From NCBI GenBank assembly GCA_025917655.1, contig CP084614.1, positions 1 to 64,000 on the forward strand: DNA of 64,000 nucleotides, in the 5' to 3' direction. Below, in pieces: positions 37,401 to 49,347 of the stretch (the first letter of the stretch is position 1; every line of letters begins with the position of its first letter). Below the pieces are notes generated by a model. That model ran no database searches. It saw only the letters and a program-made list of their open reading frames with translations, and had not been told where the DNA came from. Both the position numbers and the translations under genes were made by a program. The stretch is from Chlorella sorokiniana. Its lineage: Eukaryota; Chlorophyta; Trebouxiophyceae; Chlorellales; Chlorellaceae.

Positions 37401-40400
37401 GCACCAACCTCGTCGTCGTCTACATAAGATATTGCCACCAGCGTGTCCAGCCCCTGAACCAACGCCGCACGCAGCTCCTCCCCAGTCTCCAGCACGCTGC
37501 AGGGGCGAGACACGGGCAGCCCAATGGTGGCTTCAGAGCCCGGGCCACGGCCGGCGCCGAACGATTTGCCGCCGCATGCTTCATCTTGCGCCGGCAAGAC
37601 GCACCACTGACGCACACCCTCACCAGCCAACCCCACATGGGCCCCCACCTGAGGTGTGCGCGGAAGAAGGCGGTGAGGAAGATTGCAAGGTTCTGCACAA
37701 ACGCTTGGTCCTCGCCGCCGCGCGCGTACGCCTCGGGGATGTTGGTGCCGGGTGGCATCAGCGCCGAGAGCTGCGCGCAGGGGGTTAGAGGGGCGGAGGG
37801 TGGGGATGACGCAGGTGCTCAGAAGCGCGGCAAGGGGTCAGCAGTTGCGTGACACCCTCGGCTGGCTGGCTGGCGGTGCAAATCGCATGGTGGCAGGACA
37901 CCAGAGCAAGGTGGGCAGCACAGGCTGCAAAGCTTTAATCCGGTCCTTGGACAGTGCAGGGCAGCATGCCCCACCTGGGCCAGGAAGAATTTGTACAGGT
38001 TGGCGAAGTGGGAGTTGTACTCGGGGCCCACCTGCAGCGCCGCAATCTGCGGCCAGGGGAAGCGCAGGCGCAGCGCGGCACAGCTTCAGGGTACGGGCAA
38101 AGGCCAGCTTGGGGCGAATGGGCAAGGCAGGGCTGGCATCAGCCAGCTTGAGCAGATGCTGGAGCCAGGTGGTCGCGATTCAGGGGGCACCCTGGTGGGA
38201 ACCAGCGCGACACTGTGGGGTGACAGCGCAGGGAACACAGCCGCCCTCACCTCTGCCAGGCACTGCAGCGCGATGTTGCGGAACACAGGCTGCGGGAAGA
38301 GGCGCAGCAGGACCTGCAGAGAGGCAGCGCAGCAATCAGGTTAGGGTGCGACAGCCCACCCTAGCCCCTCTACTGGCTCCACCCAGCTCGATGCAGCATG
38401 CTGCAGTTGACCGTGCTGCCACGGCGCTGAGGGCTGCCCTGCCATGCAGCAACCCACACCCTGTCCGCAGCTTGAACGCCGCCACCACTCTGCCGCAGTC
38501 GCACCGCACCACAACAATCGCTGCAGCTCAACCCAGGCACAACCTTCCTCTGCCGCCACTCTGAAAGCAGCCCTGTCGGTCCCCAACCACAACACATCCA
38601 GCGCACCTCAATCACGTTGCTCTCAAAGATGTAGCCCAGGGGCACCCAGGAGAGGAAAGCGTGCAGGGTGGACAGCGTGGCCCGGATGAGGTCGGGCGCT
38701 GGCTGGCGTTCAGCACCATCAGGCAGAGCTCGTGCACCGCGCCAAACTGATCGTTGAAGCTGCTCTTCAGCTCCTTCGTTTTGGCCTGCAGGGGCGCGAC
38801 AGGGGGGGGCGTGTTTAATGCAGCTGAAGTGTGTGCCCAAGGCGGCAAGGGGATGCGGGGCGGACAGGTAGCCTGAGAGGCATAGAGCGAGGGAGGCCCT
38901 GGACCCGCCCGCCCCCTGGACCCGCCCGCCTCCCCTGGACCCCCCTGCCCACCGCTGTCAGCGACTCCTTGGAGAAGTCGAAGACCTCCTCCGACAGCAG
39001 GCGCAGGATGGCCATGGAGTTCTCGCACAGCGTCTCGTTGGTCTTGCTGGCGCCCACGATGTCGGGGATGAAGGAGGGCCACTTGTGGGGCCAGTCCTGC
39101 TTCAGGATGTCCACAAGCACCTGCGGTCGGCGGGGAAGGGCGGGGGTGCCTCGTGGAATCAAAACCGTTCTGGGAGGAGGAGCACCGGCCTGCAGCGCGG
39201 CTTACCAGCACCAGCAGACAGCCACACAGGCACAACGACAGGGGCGCGCGCCAGCTGCCGCCATTGCAGCCAGCACAGCTGCCCGCGAACGCAGGCTTCA
39301 GGAGCACCGGGCGCTTACAACCCACGGCCCCTCCTGTTATACAACCCTCGGCCCATCATGTTGAACAACAAGAATTGAACATGCGGCGCACCAGGTTCAG
39401 CTTGTTGAGGAAGGTGCGCTCGGCGCGGAAGGCCTTCTCGTCGGTGGAGATTTTGATGATGAGGTTGGAGCAGTAGGTTTTGATGCCCTCGCGCTGGGCG
39501 TCAGGCAGAGCCCCCACCGCGTACGCACCACGCTCTCCAACACCTGCGCCGGCGAGGACAGGCAGGAGGCACGGGGAGAGAAGTCGCACATTGAACGCAG
39601 GCACAGTATTCGCAGCGGGGCATCATGCACCAGGCAGGAGGGGGAGATGGCGGGCACGCCAAACGAACTGGCGGGCACAGGGTGCCGAGCGCTTGCGGTC
39701 ACGGCCGGCCCTGTGCCGGCGCCACAGAAGCAAGGATGCTAAATGCCTCTTTGGCTTTGCGGCATCCGGGGCCAGGCTGGTGCCCAAGCTGCCCGAGGAC
39801 GCACGCGATTCCAAGCAGCTGCGTTTCCTGGCCGTGCTGCCACCTTCGCCGCATGCATGTCGCCCGGCACATGCGCAGCTGCGCGCCTGAGGCCGTGCAG
39901 CTCAAAGGTGCCGCTGTGCTGCGCTTCTCGTAGGTATGAAGAAAGGCCAAGCAGCAGCAAAGGAGGAATGCAGCAGCAGCACGCGCCTGCAGGCGAAAAA
40001 CTTGGTCTGCTGGTTCTTTGAGTGCTCCAGGATAGCGTCCACACGCGTCCACGCCTCCGGGTGGTCCTGCACCGCCTTCAGCACAGCCTCCGCGGCCATG
40101 CGCTGCAGCAGGAGGCCCCAGAAGCAGGTATTACAACGAAAGGGGCGTGCGACGCCGGCCCGTGTCCGCAACCGGCCACCGGAAGCGGCCGCTTCGGCAC
40201 CTGGCCTGCTGCTGCCGCGGCGCAGCTCCGGGGGCAAAATAGGCATAGGGGCTAGGCTGGGAGCAGAATGCAGGATTTCGCCAAGCCCGGAAGGGCCTGT
40301 CGCAGCCGCACCTCCTGGTTCGAGCCGGCGCCGTAGAAGGCATTGACGGTGCTGTCCAGCAGGGCCACGTCTAAAGGCTCAGCAAAGTTCAACAACTTGG

Positions 40401-40446
40401 CCGCCACGGCCTCTGGGCCCGCTGCTCCGTTCGCTGGTGCCGCCAT
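31440..40446 (-). CDS. XPO1: Exportin-1 (XPO1/CRM1), nuclear export receptor, multi-exon
   Basis: Karyopherin that carries leucine-rich-NES cargo out of the nucleus with Ran-GTP. The start ATG at 40446 leads into [20 protein letters not shown], near-identical in type to animal and plant CRM1. Blocks follow in order: [20 protein letters not shown] (about 40050), [20 protein letters not shown] (about 39080), [18 protein letters not shown] (about 38630), [16 protein letters not shown] (about 37180), [20 protein letters not shown] (about 36990), [20 protein letters not shown] (about 36350), [20 protein letters not shown] (about 36060), [20 protein letters not shown] (about 35800), [20 protein letters not shown] (about 34480), [20 protein letters not shown] (about 33610), [20 protein letters not shown] (about 33060), [15 protein letters not shown] (about 31820) and the end [17 protein letters not shown] (31440). 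The NES-groove Cys is kept (codon 36069-36071). Single-base frame slips occur at 34840-34845, 35821-35824 and about 38694-38700. Exons are short, the introns about 100-250 bases. Confidence 0.97.
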
Positions 40447-40983
40447 GACCCTCAGCAGCCGGGCTGCTCAGTGATCGCAAGCTGTCAAAGGGCGGAGCTT
40501 GCCATACACGCGCCGGGGGCCGTTCAGGCTCGGCTGAGGGACGCTGGCGACGATCAGAAGCAAAGCGTGGGCGCCTCCTCGACAGCAAGCCCTGGCGATC
40601 CACTTAGCCCAGATGCAGCGATTTCAATACGTATGCGAAATCAAGATCTGTGGCTGCCCGCTTTCCCCGCCGTCGGAACTCCGTACAGCAATCGCGTACA
40701 TGAGTCCAAATTCAGTGGCTGACAAACAGGCGGCCAATTGCGCGAGCAGTCATAGCGGGAAAGATCCTTAGTGTGCATAGGTGCTCCGCAGCGCCAAACC
40801 ACCCGCTCAACTCGAACCCAAAAGTCGGCTCCAGCTTGTCTGCAGTCGTTGCCAGGGTGCTGGGTCATTGATTGGGCCGGCATTTCTCCTTCCAGCGCGA
40901 GGCAGTGGCGTGCAGCTCCCCATCACCTCATCCGTCGCTCAGCGACGGCGGTGGGCGTTGCGGGCGTGGCCGTGGCAGCTGGC
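40447..40983. promoter_or_regulatory. Divergent promoter region of exportin-1 and LCB1
   Basis: 537 bases lie between the two start codons. The interval is the only place for both promoters. No TATA box or other site is plain to me. If LCB1 has an extra 5' exon it would lie here. Confidence 0.55.
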
Positions 40984-43900
40984 ATGGCGCGCAGCCTGGC
41001 GCGCGGCCTGCAGCAGGCCGTGGGTTGGATGTTGACCCGTGCCATCCTCGCAACTGCGGCTGCCCTGGCCCTGAGCTTTGTGGAGCCTGTGCGGCATGCG
41101 TCGCCACAACTCGCGGCTCTACACGGCGCCGCCGTTGAAGGCTGGGCCCTGGTGGCCCCGGCGGCCGCTGGCACCCAGCTACTTTCATAGAGAACCAGGG
41201 GCACTTGGTAGTGGAGGGGTTCCTCCTGCTGGTCATCACCTACCTGTTGCTCCAAGGCACCTTCCGACCGGGCAGCCAAGAGGAGGTGCCCCTCACTGAT
41301 CAGGTGCTCATTCCCTTGCGCTGCGATGCGTGCCGATGCACAGCCCCCTTACAGCCTGCAGTTGGTTCAGGTTAGGCTTCATCTGCGCCCGCAAAGATCG
41401 GCGGAGACTGGCAGTGGCAGCGGACGGGCGCCGCACCCAACGGGCCTCATCCTCATCCACCTTAAAGCCTTCCATCTTTCCGCCCTCCTTTCCTTCTCAT
41501 CGGCCCTCATGCTCCTCCGTCAACCCTTCATAATCCCATACACCCTCCTGGTATTGCAGGAAATCGAGGAACTGTGCGAGGAGTGGGAGCCCGAACCGCT
41601 GGCGCCGCCGCTGCCCGAGGCGCTGCGGAACTGGCGGGAGCCCGTGCTCAGCTCGCCAGCGGGCGCCTCGTCACCGCCAACGGCCGCTCCGCCCTCAACT
41701 TTGCGTCTCTCAACTTCCTGGGCATTGCGGGCAGCGCGGATGCCAAGGAGGCGGCCCGTGAGACGATACACAAGTATGGGGTCGGCTCCTGTGGCCCTCG
41801 CGGCTTCTACGGCACCATCGACGTCCACCTGCAGCTGGAGGTGCGTGCTGCAGGGATGGGGTGGTGGCCGTGGGTTGCCGCCCTTTTGGTGTGCCCGATG
41901 TGGGGGATGTGGCCGCAGCAGCGCTGGGGGGGCGCTTATGAGTAGTTTAGGGCGCCCGCAGCGGCCAAACTGAGTGGGTGGTGCATGCAGCGGCACCCTC
42001 CCTTGCTGGGTTTCTCAAAGCGTGGCGCCGTCCAGCATTGCGCAAGGCCTGCCTAGCGTGATGCGCTGGGCAGCCCGAATGAGCCTGCATGTTGCCCCGC
42101 GCGCCACCCTGCCTCCCCCTGCCCGTGTGCTGCAGGAGCGCCTGGCTCGGTTCATGGGCACCGAGGAGGCCATCCTGTACTCCTACGACCTGGCCACCCT
42201 GCCCTCCATCCTGCCCGCCTTTGCCAGCAAGAAGGACCTGATCCTGTGCGATGAGGTGCGTGTCGGTGCTGGTAGGGGGTATAGCAGGTGGTGAGGGAGT
42301 GTTGTGTGTGTGTGCATGCACTTGGCGTGGGAGAGGCGGGCTAAGCTGCGGTGCCGGCCCGTCCCAGCGCCCCCTGCTGCTCGGGCTGCACCCGGCCTTC
42401 ACGAGTTGGTTGTCGCCTGGTGCTGCCTGCTACGGCTGCGGTACCTTCCAAGAGCGGACAGGCGCTCGTGGTACTCCTTACTTCAAGCAATGAATTGCAT
42501 GCGCGCCCCTTTCCTCCCCCACCCAAAAAAAAAACAACAGGGCGTGAACTACGCAATTCAGAATGGCGCGAGCCTGTCCCGCGCCCGCGTGCTGTACTTC
42601 AGGCACAACGACATGGCTCACCTTCAGCAGTTGCTGGCCGCTCAAGAAGAGGCGGACCGGCGTGACAGGTGCGCTGTGCTGTGTTTGCTGTGCTTCCTCG
42701 TTGGCGGCAAGACCCCAGGGGAACCCGCATCGCTGCTGTAAAGCTTTTGGGGCCCCCACACCCAAGTTCCGTGTGCTGCCTGTGCAACGCTCCTATGCAC
42801 TGCATCCTTCTGCATGTTCTGCCACCTGCTGCTGCAGGAAGCCCCTCAACCGCCGGTTCATCGTGGTCGAGGGCCTGTACGCTAACAGCGGCGACCTTGC
42901 ACCCCTGGACCAGCTGATGCCGCTCAAACGGGTGGGTGGGCGGGGGTTGGAAGGAGCAGTGGGATCTTTCAAGGTCCTGACAGCGCAATCCGAGGGACAT
43001 GAGGGAAAGGGGGATGTCTGCTTTGGTGGAAATGCTGTGAAGTGTGCTGCCAGTCTTTGCTTCTTTGGGACGGGGGCAGGTATGCTCGTTCATCGCTTGT
43101 ACTGCCCCAACCCCTTTTGCCGCAGCGGTACAAGTACCGCCTGGTGGTGGACGAGTCTGTGGCGGTGGGGGTGCTGGGAGCGCATGGGCGCGGCGCCGCC
43201 GAGCACTTTGGGCTGGGCCCCGAAGACGTCGAGATTGTGGGGGCTCCATGGGTGGGTGCAGCGCGGCTGCAGGCGGTTGCACCTGCTTTGCGTGAGCTGC
43301 AGGGAGGCGGCATCTGACACCCGCAGAGTAGTTTCCCACCCCTTGGCCGCCCATGCCCTGGCCACCGGCGTTCCCTGCCCAGGCAACAACCCGCCACAGC
43401 CACAGTGCTGGCTGGAGGTCGCCTGTTACCCCCTCCTCCCAAAACCACCTCCGCCCCTGCCCCGCGCCCCGCAGGCAACGCCCTCGCCTCCATCGGCGGC
43501 TTCTGTGCCGGCGACCGCGAGATCGTGGACCACCAGCGCCTTTCCGGCCTGGGCTACTGCTTCTCTGCCTCGCTGCCGCCCTTTCTGGCTTCAGGTGGGG
43601 TGGGTGATCGGGGGTGGTGCTGGGCCGTCCTCAAGATGTGCTTTGCTGGGCGCTGGAGGCAGCCCCGCTGCCGTTCAACGCAGTGCACCCGCTGTTGGCG
43701 CGGGCAGCGCTGGCTCTCCCTCCGGGACGGACCCTCGCGGAGCAGCTGAGCAGCGCTAGCAGGGTGGTTATGGGGGCGTGCAGCCGGCCTCAGCTGCCCC
43801 TGTTGCACCTGTTGCCCCTGCAGCCGGCATTGCTGCCTTGGACGAGCTGGAGCAGCGGGGGCGGAGCTCATACCGCGTGTGCAGGCCAACGCGCGGGCCT

Positions 43901-44939
43901 TCAGGTTGGTGGTGCTGCAATTCTCGTAGTTCTTTGTTTTAAACTGTGGCTGTGTCCAGGCTGGTGGTGGTGTTCTGTTGTTTGGTTGCAAGTGCTGCAT
44001 TGTGAGGCAGGCGGTGCTGGTCCCACAGGCCTGGGCTGGCTACAACTGCAACAGGCTGCAGCATAGCCAGGCACACACACACAACCCACGCTGCGAGCTG
44101 TTTCAGCTCAATGCCCACTGCTCGCCCTCTGCTGCAGGGAGCTGGCGGCGGGCCTCCCGCGCCTGTGGGTGGTGGGCGGCGAGGCAGCAGCGGCATCTCC
44201 GCTGGTGCACCTGCAGCTGCACCCAGCGCCGCCTCCTGAAAAGGTGCGGGGCCTGTGTGTGTGGATGCGCGTGGTGGCTGGAAGGCTGCAGCTTGCTTTG
44301 CCTGCACCACCTTGCCAGCTGTACTCCCACGCCGGCCTGACACGTGAGCATCTGCGAGCCAGTTTCAGGCTTCGAGATCAGGCATCTGGGCTCTGTGGTG
44401 CCCCCCAAGTTGCATGCCGCACCTCCTAGCTCCCGGCCCTCTTTCCCCGCTCATCGGCTGCACCGCCCCTGCCCCGGCAGTATGACGAGGGCGACGCGCT
44501 GCTGCAACGGATCGTGGACGAGTGCCTGTCGCGGGAGGGCGTGCTGCTGGCGCGCGCCCGCTACTCCAAGTTGGAACGGCGGCGCCCGCCACCCTCGCTC
44601 CGGTGGGTCCGCGCGGCCGCCGGCTGCCGCTTGGCTGCTTACGCGCACGTGATTTGGACGGCTGGTGGCAGGAAGCGGCTCCAACGCATGGGCCGCAGCC
44701 GCGCTGACGAGGGCTTCTGCTGCCGCCTTCTGCTGCCAACAGGCATCAGGCTGGTGCAGCACAGCTTGTTGCTGGTCATGCCTGCACGCTCGGCTCTCCC
44801 CCGCCATTTCTCAAAGCCAGCCTTTGCGATTCTTTTCCCGGGCTTATGCAGGGTGGCGGTCACCGCGGAACACACCCCTGCAGACCTGCAGAAGGCGGTG
44901 GCAGCCATCAAGGCAGCCTGCAGGCGGGTGCTGGACTGA
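40984..44939 (+). CDS. LCB1: Serine palmitoyltransferase subunit 1 (LCB1/SPTLC1-type)
   Basis: Non-catalytic partner of LCB2 in the ER enzyme that condenses serine and palmitoyl-CoA, the first step of sphingolipid synthesis. A membrane segment, [18 protein letters not shown], lies at about 41200-41255; [16 protein letters not shown] at about 41563-41610. The PLP-fold body reads [13 protein letters not shown] (about 41694), [20 protein letters not shown] (about 41775), [20 protein letters not shown] (about 42140), [20 protein letters not shown] (about 42541), [20 protein letters not shown] (about 42855), [20 protein letters not shown] (about 43136), [20 protein letters not shown] (about 43475) and [18 protein letters not shown]. 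At the place where LCB2 has the PLP-binding Lys this protein reads NALASIGGF, as in other LCB1 proteins. It ends [17 protein letters not shown] with TGA at 44937. Start: ATG 40984 is the first ATG in the likely frame, but the join to the membrane segment is off by one base near 41156-41159. A second slip is at 43857-43861. Confidence 0.92.
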
Positions 44940-45057
44940 GCTGCCGTGCGGAAGGACCGGGCGTGCCCGCCGCCGCCGCCAGCCTCGACAGCGCTAGCTG
45001 AACACGCAGTGGACGCTGTGCGCGGCTGTAGAGGAGGTGGCAGCAGGGTAAGCCCCC

Positions 45058-45062
45058 TGTAA
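45058..45062 (+). terminator. Candidate TGTAA poly(A) signal for LCB1
   Basis: TGTAA lies 119 bases after the LCB1 stop codon, a usual distance for the green-algal polyadenylation signal. Confidence 0.45.
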
Positions 45063-45355
45063 CAAGGGACCAGGTACCCGCGTCCTTGCTCAACTGGGGG
45101 TGGAGCCTGCGGGCATGCATGGCGGCCGGCGCCCGTCCCCGTCCTGACCAGCTGGGCATGAGTGACCTGCAGCGTGACAAGCTTGCCCAATTTTCCTGCA
45201 CCACTGCATGCATTCCCGTGTATTGTGTCAAGCAGATACGGACATGAGCAGATTTTTAGGAGGCTCGACAGGCAGGATGAACGCTTGCTTATGTGGCAGT
45301 GCCAGCCGGTACTGCATGCAGAGTACATCGGCCTTTTCTGCTCTTGAATTGGGGT

Positions 45356-45381
45356 CATAAATGCACCCCATAAATGCACCC
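45356..45381. repeat. 13-bp perfect tandem repeat
   Basis: cataaatgcaccc occurs twice head to tail. No function is evident. Confidence 0.8.
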
Positions 45382-45760
45382 AGACTTGGTCACAAGTCCA
45401 AAAATGTGACGAGATCATTGTTGGAGGGTCCTAGATGCTGGCTCCACCCACGGCAGCAGCTGCAAGGGTGCGGCACAATGCAGCGCCGGTGAGACAGGTC
45501 GGCCTGCATCAGCTGCGCCTCTCCCGCCTTGGCACTGGCTTCACATTTTTGATGGATTCCTGCGCAAGCAATTTGACGGATTGGTGGACCAGCAGGCGTG
45601 GAATCAGGCAAGCAAATGAGGTCGTAGGGCATGCCAGGGTGGAGGGGGTTTTGCAGTGAGGGGGCACAGGCGGGGAATGCTGTTGTTGTCCGCAGCTGTG
45701 TTTCGCGATTCTGGTACCATGCCAGCAGCAGGGGAGGTTTCGCCGCCCCCTGCCCCGCAG

Positions 45761-48700
45761 CTTGGTTCTCACAACCGAGGACCGCTCCATAGTCGTTTCG
45801 AGGCTGGCAAGGGCGTGCCTGCACTTTCAGGATACATTCTTGTCCAGAAAAGGCTCCCCCGCCGGCTTACTATGCCAAGTAAGAGCCCTGCAGGGACCTC
45901 TACGCCGCTGCAGGCGCCCTGCGCCGGCAATGGGTGCAACATTATTTCGTGTGCAGCCTGAGCAGCCCGCGTATCGCGCCCAAGCGCGGCTGTGCCGTTC
46001 GCCGCTCCTCTTGCATTGTGTTGGCAGTTCTGGTGCCCAAACCTCTGTTCATTGCTCCGATTCACCTGAAGGTATGGCTGCCCGAGGTGGTGGAAGAAAA
46101 CCAGATTGTGCTGAAGACGAAGGTGAGGGTTAAAGGGCAAGCCGAGAGTTTGTTGCTTCCGCCAGTCTCCCGGGCCTGTAAATTACGCTGCAAACGGATG
46201 TTCACGTCAAAACCGCGGTGCTGGCAAAGCGTCGGGAGGGCCCCACCATGCCCTGCGCCGCTCGTGGGCCGGCAGCAGGGCAACACGGGCACCTCTTACT
46301 TTTACCTGCTGGCTCCCTTGCTTTGCCTGCAGGGCTTGCCCTTCTGCGTGGCCGGCCTGGGCGATATGCTGGCCCTGTTCCGCTGCATCTCCTGCCGGTT
46401 TGCCTTCGGCACTAACGTGCAGCGGCCCAACACGCTGGGCGCCCCAGGCCGCGTGTTCACAAGCTCTGAGGTGGGTGCTGTTTAATGCCGGTATTTCTGC
46501 CTGGAAACGCTGAGAAGACCATACAGCATTCGCGGCAATGCGGTGCAGTATGGGTGCTCAGCGTTCTTCTGTTCGGTCAACGGCCGGGGCAAGGGAGGAG
46601 CGGCGCCGTTGCCCATGCACCCCCTCTCCCCCTCTCGCACACGCCCATCCCGTGCGAGCCCTGATTCTGCTTCCAGTTCTTCCCATCCTTGCCCCCTTCT
46701 GCAGCCGGAGATGTGCTGCAACGTGCAGCAGTACAGCAAGAGCGCATACCTGCGCAAGGCTGAGGCGGAGCAGTGCCAGGTGCAGTCCACGCTCCTGCTC
46801 CCGCTCTTCATCTCGCCGCGCCGCTCGGGCTGCGTGGGCGTGCTGGAGGTGGTTCAGACCAGCGAGGACATGGCCTTTGCTGATGTGGCGATGCTGCTGG
46901 CGGCGGCGCTGGAGGTGCGCTTTCTAGCCTGCGAGGAGGGATGCAGTTGCCTGAGCAGCAGCCTGTGGAATGTCCATCGGCTGGGTGGCTGATTGTCTTT
47001 GGCAGGACTGCAATGAAGTGGATGCCGCGTCCGGTTGTGTAGTGCCAGCCTGCCCCCTCTCAACCATCTGTGACCCATCCCCGTGCTTCTGTGCTGCCCT
47101 TACCGCAGAAGTGTGAGCTGTACACGTGCGACATGGAGGCAGTACAGCGGCACGCCCCGCCGCCACACGCGCTGCCACCTTCATGCTGCCGCCGCAGCTG
47201 GGTGTGCTGGCGCCGCCGCCTCCGGGCAACACGAGCGAGGATGATTCTGGCAACGGGCGCGGCAGCGCGCGGCGGCGGCCGATCACGGCGCGCTCGGCAG
47301 CATGGCGGCGGCGCAGGGCGGCGGCGGCTCCACCGGCGGCGCCTACAGCGGCGAGGGGTCGGCAGGTGCGGCAGGGGAAGGGAAGGGTGGCGGAGCCTGC
47401 TGCTGCTGGTGAAGCAGCCGACAAGCAGATGGCTGGAGGGCTGGCGCCTGCGATGATGCTTCCTCGGCTGCCGCAACCAGCAGGCGTCACCGCCCTTGGG
47501 GTGCGCCCCCTGCGCATCTGCCGCCTGCAGACGAGGATGACGACGACGATGTCATGAGCGATGACGAAGGCGACGGAGGCGGCCGGCGCAAGGGTGGCAG
47601 CGGCGGCAAGGGCGGCGGCAAGCCACGTCGCAAGGGCACCGGCAACCCTGGTGGGCAGCCGCTGCCGTTTGTGTGTTTGCAGGCCATGCCAGGCGCTCAG
47701 GTGCTCCCGCCTGTAGCGGCTCGCAGCGCTGTGCAACCCCCACCGCCCTCATGTGACCCCCATGCCTTGCAGGCAAGCCTGGGGTGCGGCTGACGCTGGA
47801 GGACCTGCAGAGCCAGTTTGGTGTGGGGCTGAAAGAGGCTGCCAACCGGCTGGGCATCTGCCCCACCACGCTCAAGCGCGCGTGCAGGTGGGGCAGCTGT
47901 TCCAATGGCTCGGCCGCCGCCGCTGAACATCCCTTCAGCTGTCTTGCAAGCCGACAAACCCTCCCCGCCATCCCCTGCTGCGTGCTGGGTGTCTGCTCCC
48001 GGTGCTGCCTGCCCACCCAGCCCCCACCCCACCTCCGCACCCCATCACGCTGCTGCCGCCCTGTACCGCGGCCTGTACCGCCTCGCAGGCGCCACGGCAT
48101 CCAGCGCTGGCCCCGCCGCCAGCTGGCCAAAGTGAACAAGGCGCTGGACGAGCTGGAGGCGCGGCAGATGCTGCAGCCGCAGCAGCACCTGGCGGCAGCT
48201 CCGCACGGCGGCTACGATGCAGGTGGGCAGCGGGCCGCTGCTGCTGCTGTATGTGTCTGTGCCCTGGGCTCTGCTCGCCTGCCGATCGCTTGGTCTGTTG
48301 GGCTGCCTTCCTGTGTTGCTCCGCCCAACTCACCATCTGATCACCCTCTTATCACTGCCACCCCTGAATGGCCACACCGCCCCGCAAGCGCCGCCTCACA
48401 CGGCTTCCCTGCTCCCTTCCGCCCTCATGCAGCGCTGGGTGCGCTGCCCGCTGCCGACACGCGCTGGACCACGCTGGCGCACTTTGTGCCCTCATACCAC
48501 GGTGCCGGGCTGGTGGGCTATGGGGGCAGCAGCTGCAGCTGGCGGGAGCGCTGCCGTGGGCGGCGACGCAGGACCCAGCGGCCGCGGCAGCGCTGCAGCA
48601 GCAGGCGCTGCTGGCGCAGCAGCAGCAGCAGCGGATGGCGGCGGGTGGCGGCGGAGCGGCCAGTGGCAGTCAGACGCCTGCTGGCAGCCGCATGAGTTTG

Positions 48701-49347
48701 CCGGAGGGTGCGTTGGCCATGGGGGCGGCGGCATGGGCGGCCACGCAGGAGCTGCCGCACCCGAAGGCTCAGCGTTGAGCGGGGTCTCCACGCTGGGCCA
48801 GCCACCGCCTGCGGCACAGCACCCTGCAGCGGCGGCACAGCAGCAGCACCGCGCCACGCCGATGCTGCAGGCGCAGCATGTGCAGCAGCGCCGCTCCCTG
48901 GACAGCGTGGCGCAGCCGCCTGTAGTGCTGGGAGGCGGCCGCGTCCCCGACTCGCTGCTTGCACACCACCAGCGCGGGCGGTCGCCGCCACCCTTCACCC
49001 TCACCGCGGCCCCGGCCCAGGCATGGGCCCAGGCAGCCACCTAGCAGCCAACTTCCTGCACCGCCCGACGCCGCTGCAGCCTACGGCTCACCTTTTGGGC
49101 CCGGCGGCGGCGCGCCCGTTGTGCAGCTACCCAACGGCGGCGATGTTGGCGGTGCAGGCGGCATAGCCGCAGGCCCCTCCATCTCCGCCCTCAGCGTGCC
49201 CAGCATCAACGTGGACATGATGCCGCCGCTGGGGGCTGGTGCCCTGGGGGCGGTACCAGCGGTACCAGCGGCACCGGCAACGGTCTGGACGACGACCAGG
49301 TCGGCTTCTTGGACTCCTCGGTGCTGGAGCTGCTGCTCACAGAGTGA
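45761..49347 (+). CDS. NIN-like / NIT2-like RWP-RK transcription factor (5' end unresolved)
   Basis: Likely nitrate-responsive regulator of the NLP family (Chlamydomonas NIT2 is the algal example). First supported exon 45761-45878 reads LTTEDRSIVVSRLARACLHF, ending at a GTAAGA donor. The NLP GAF-like N-terminal domain follows: VWLPEVVEENQIVLKTK (about 46075), GLPFCVAGLGDMLALFRCIS (about 46333), NTLGAPGRVFTSSE (about 46430), NVQQYSKSAYLRKAEAEQ (about 46720) and SGCVGVLEVVQTSEDMAFAD (about 46825). An acidic-then-basic linker (EDDDDDVMSDDEGDGGGRRK, about 47530-47600) leads to the RWP-RK domain: LTLEDLQSQFGVGLKEAANR, LGICPTTLKRACR, then after an intron RHGIQRWPRRQLAKVNKALD (about 47790-48150). 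The tail is Gln/Ala/Gly-rich and ends with DDDQVGFLDSSVLELLLTE, TGA 49345-49347, an activation-domain-like acidic/aromatic end. No PB1 domain is visible. Frames in the low-complexity linkers are uncertain. Confidence 0.88.

Larger units (their letters stand above)
44940..45760. other. LCB1-NLP intergenic region
   Basis: About 0.8 kb between two + strand genes. It holds the LCB1 3' untranslated region, a 13-bp tandem repeat near 45356 and probably the first exon or exons of the RWP-RK gene, whose start I could not place. An ATG near 45723 (MPAAGE) is possible but its phase does not fit the next exon. Confidence 0.45.

Noticed and set aside
40984-44939. LCB1 read as a catalytic aminotransferase-like synthase (e.g. 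KBL or ALA synthase)
   Set aside because: The PLP lysine position is not Lys, and the membrane segment plus the [12 protein letters not shown] block are specific to LCB1.
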